A DNA stretch of 5,065 bases, from the NCBI GenBank assembly GCA_019264505.1, contig JAHUZY010000357.1, positions 1 to 5,065 of the forward strand. The letters are read 5' to 3'. Origin of the DNA: Phenylobacterium sp. (lineage in GTDB: Bacteria; Pseudomonadota; Alphaproteobacteria; Caulobacterales; Caulobacteraceae). The first letter of the stretch is position 1. Each line of letters starts with the position of its first letter. Positions 4,525 to 5,065 of the stretch are shown here, one piece after another. A program made the position numbers and the translations under genes. Under the pieces are notes generated by a model. That model worked only from the letters and a program-made list of their open reading frames with translations. It was not told the origin of the DNA and searched no databases.

Positions 4525-5065
4525 ATGATCGGGCTTGTCGAACCCCTACTTGAGACGCTTCCGCGGGCCTCCCATGCGGTGGTTATGGGCGACCTCGTGT
4601 CGAGCGAGGACACCGCGTCGGTCGAGACCTTGCACGCGTGCTTCAACGCCGCGGTCCAGAGCGCCAACGACGCCCATCGTCGCCAGATCGTCTCGCCCCT
4701 GACCATCACCCTGGGGGATGAGTTCCAGGGGCTTTGCGCCACCCTGGAAGGCGGCCTGCGTGTGGTGCGCGACCTGAGGGCGCAGCTCCTCACCGCCGGG
4801 CTTGGCTGCCGGTTCGTGGTGGGGGCGGTGCTGTTGGAGACGCCAGTGAATCCGGCGCGGGCCTGGAACATGATGGGGCCAGGGCTCGCCGCCAGCCGCC
4901 AGCGGCTGGCGGACAAGCGTGACGCCAACGCCTACCGATTCGAACTGCGCGGAGAACCGGAGCTTCAGGCCCTGATGGAAGCTGTGGGGGCCGGGTTGAC
5001 GGAGATCGAGGACGGCTGGACCGCCCGCCAGCGGGAGGTTGTGCTGGCCCTGCGGGCCGAGTCCG
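4525..5065 (+). CDS. SatD-family protein with GDEFQG motif, 3' end outside window
   Basis: The frame is open from the ATG to the window edge, giving 180 residues of an unfinished gene. It matches the SatD family, named for a gene of the streptococcal secretion-and-acid-tolerance (sat) operon; its biochemistry is not established to my knowledge. Landmarks: a first strand with AVVMGDLVSSED (18-29), a helix with FNAAVQSAN, the hallmark SPLTITLGDEFQGL (57-70), a strand GCRFVVGAVLLE (94-105), and GPGLAASRQRLADKRD (118-133). The last visible segment, GWTARQREVVLALRAES (164-180), looks like the first helix of a sigma-region-4-like helix-turn-helix, so the protein may bind DNA. The two acidic motifs (GD at 22-23, GDE at 64-66) recall the metal-binding pattern of nucleotidyl-cyclase-like folds; that is inference. 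AGGGTGA at 4514-4520 is the ribosome site, four bases before the ATG. In many genomes a DUF3307 membrane protein gene follows; it cannot be seen here. Autoregulation through the upstream array is plausible. Confidence 0.85.
   Translation, partial: MIGLVEPLLETLPRASHAVVMGDLVSSEDTASVETLHACFNAAVQSANDAHRRQIVSPLTITLGDEFQGLCATLEGGLRVVRDLRAQLLTAGLGCRFVVGAVLLETPVNPARAWNMMGPGLAASRQRLADKRDANAYRFELRGEPELQALMEAVGAGLTEIEDGWTARQREVVLALRAES

Noticed and set aside
4464..4928. Minus-strand frame of 154 residues opposite the SatD-like gene
   Set aside because: The plus strand carries the conserved SatD motifs; the antisense product is Ser/Arg/Pro-rich and would begin within the SatD coding region.

Overview
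The window is GC-rich chromosomal DNA with short intergenic gaps and clear Shine-Dalgarno sites. Codon choice is strongly biased to G/C in the third position. Together with the protein types (TetR regulator, hotdog thioesterase, UPF0145 protein, DUF4112 pair, SulP permease, SatD-like protein), this suggests an alphaproteobacterium, most likely of the Caulobacter/Phenylobacterium group. That placement is inferred from style and is not proven. I see no rRNA, tRNA, CRISPR array, insertion sequence or phage gene.

Layout. (1) Bases 3-488, plus strand: the C-terminal 161 residues of a protein that begins before the window. It has an acidic Pro/Ala linker and then a helical tail domain. (2) Bases 502-1110, minus strand: a TetR-family repressor that converges on gene 1. 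Its best start is a CTG at 1110, not the GTG at 1059. (3) Bases 1214-1669, plus strand: a PaaI-like hotdog thioesterase, divergent from the repressor and its most likely target. The roughly 100-base gap between them holds two inverted repeats. (4) Bases 1666-2001, minus strand: a UPF0145 (YbjQ-type) protein whose stop codon overlaps that of the thioesterase. (5) Bases 2162-2632 and 2666-3088, plus strand: two adjacent, clearly homologous DUF4112 membrane proteins, an old tandem duplication that probably forms one transcription unit. (6) Bases 3179-4447, plus strand: a SulP-family anion transporter that ends after its membrane domain and has no STAS domain. A strong hairpin separates it from the DUF4112 pair. 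(7) Bases 4525-5065, plus strand, cut by the window end: a SatD-family protein with a GDEFQG motif and the beginning of what may be a C-terminal helix-turn-helix. It is preceded by an AT-rich island carrying four alternating GGGATA half-sites around a good -10 box.

How the genes work together. Only three links are supported: tetR with the divergent thioesterase gene, the two DUF4112 genes with each other, and the SatD-like gene with the repeat array in front of it. The other neighbours look like ordinary, functionally unrelated chromosomal genes. The part most worth following up is the SatD-like gene and its operator-like array, because the gene continues past the window and its partner gene is not visible.
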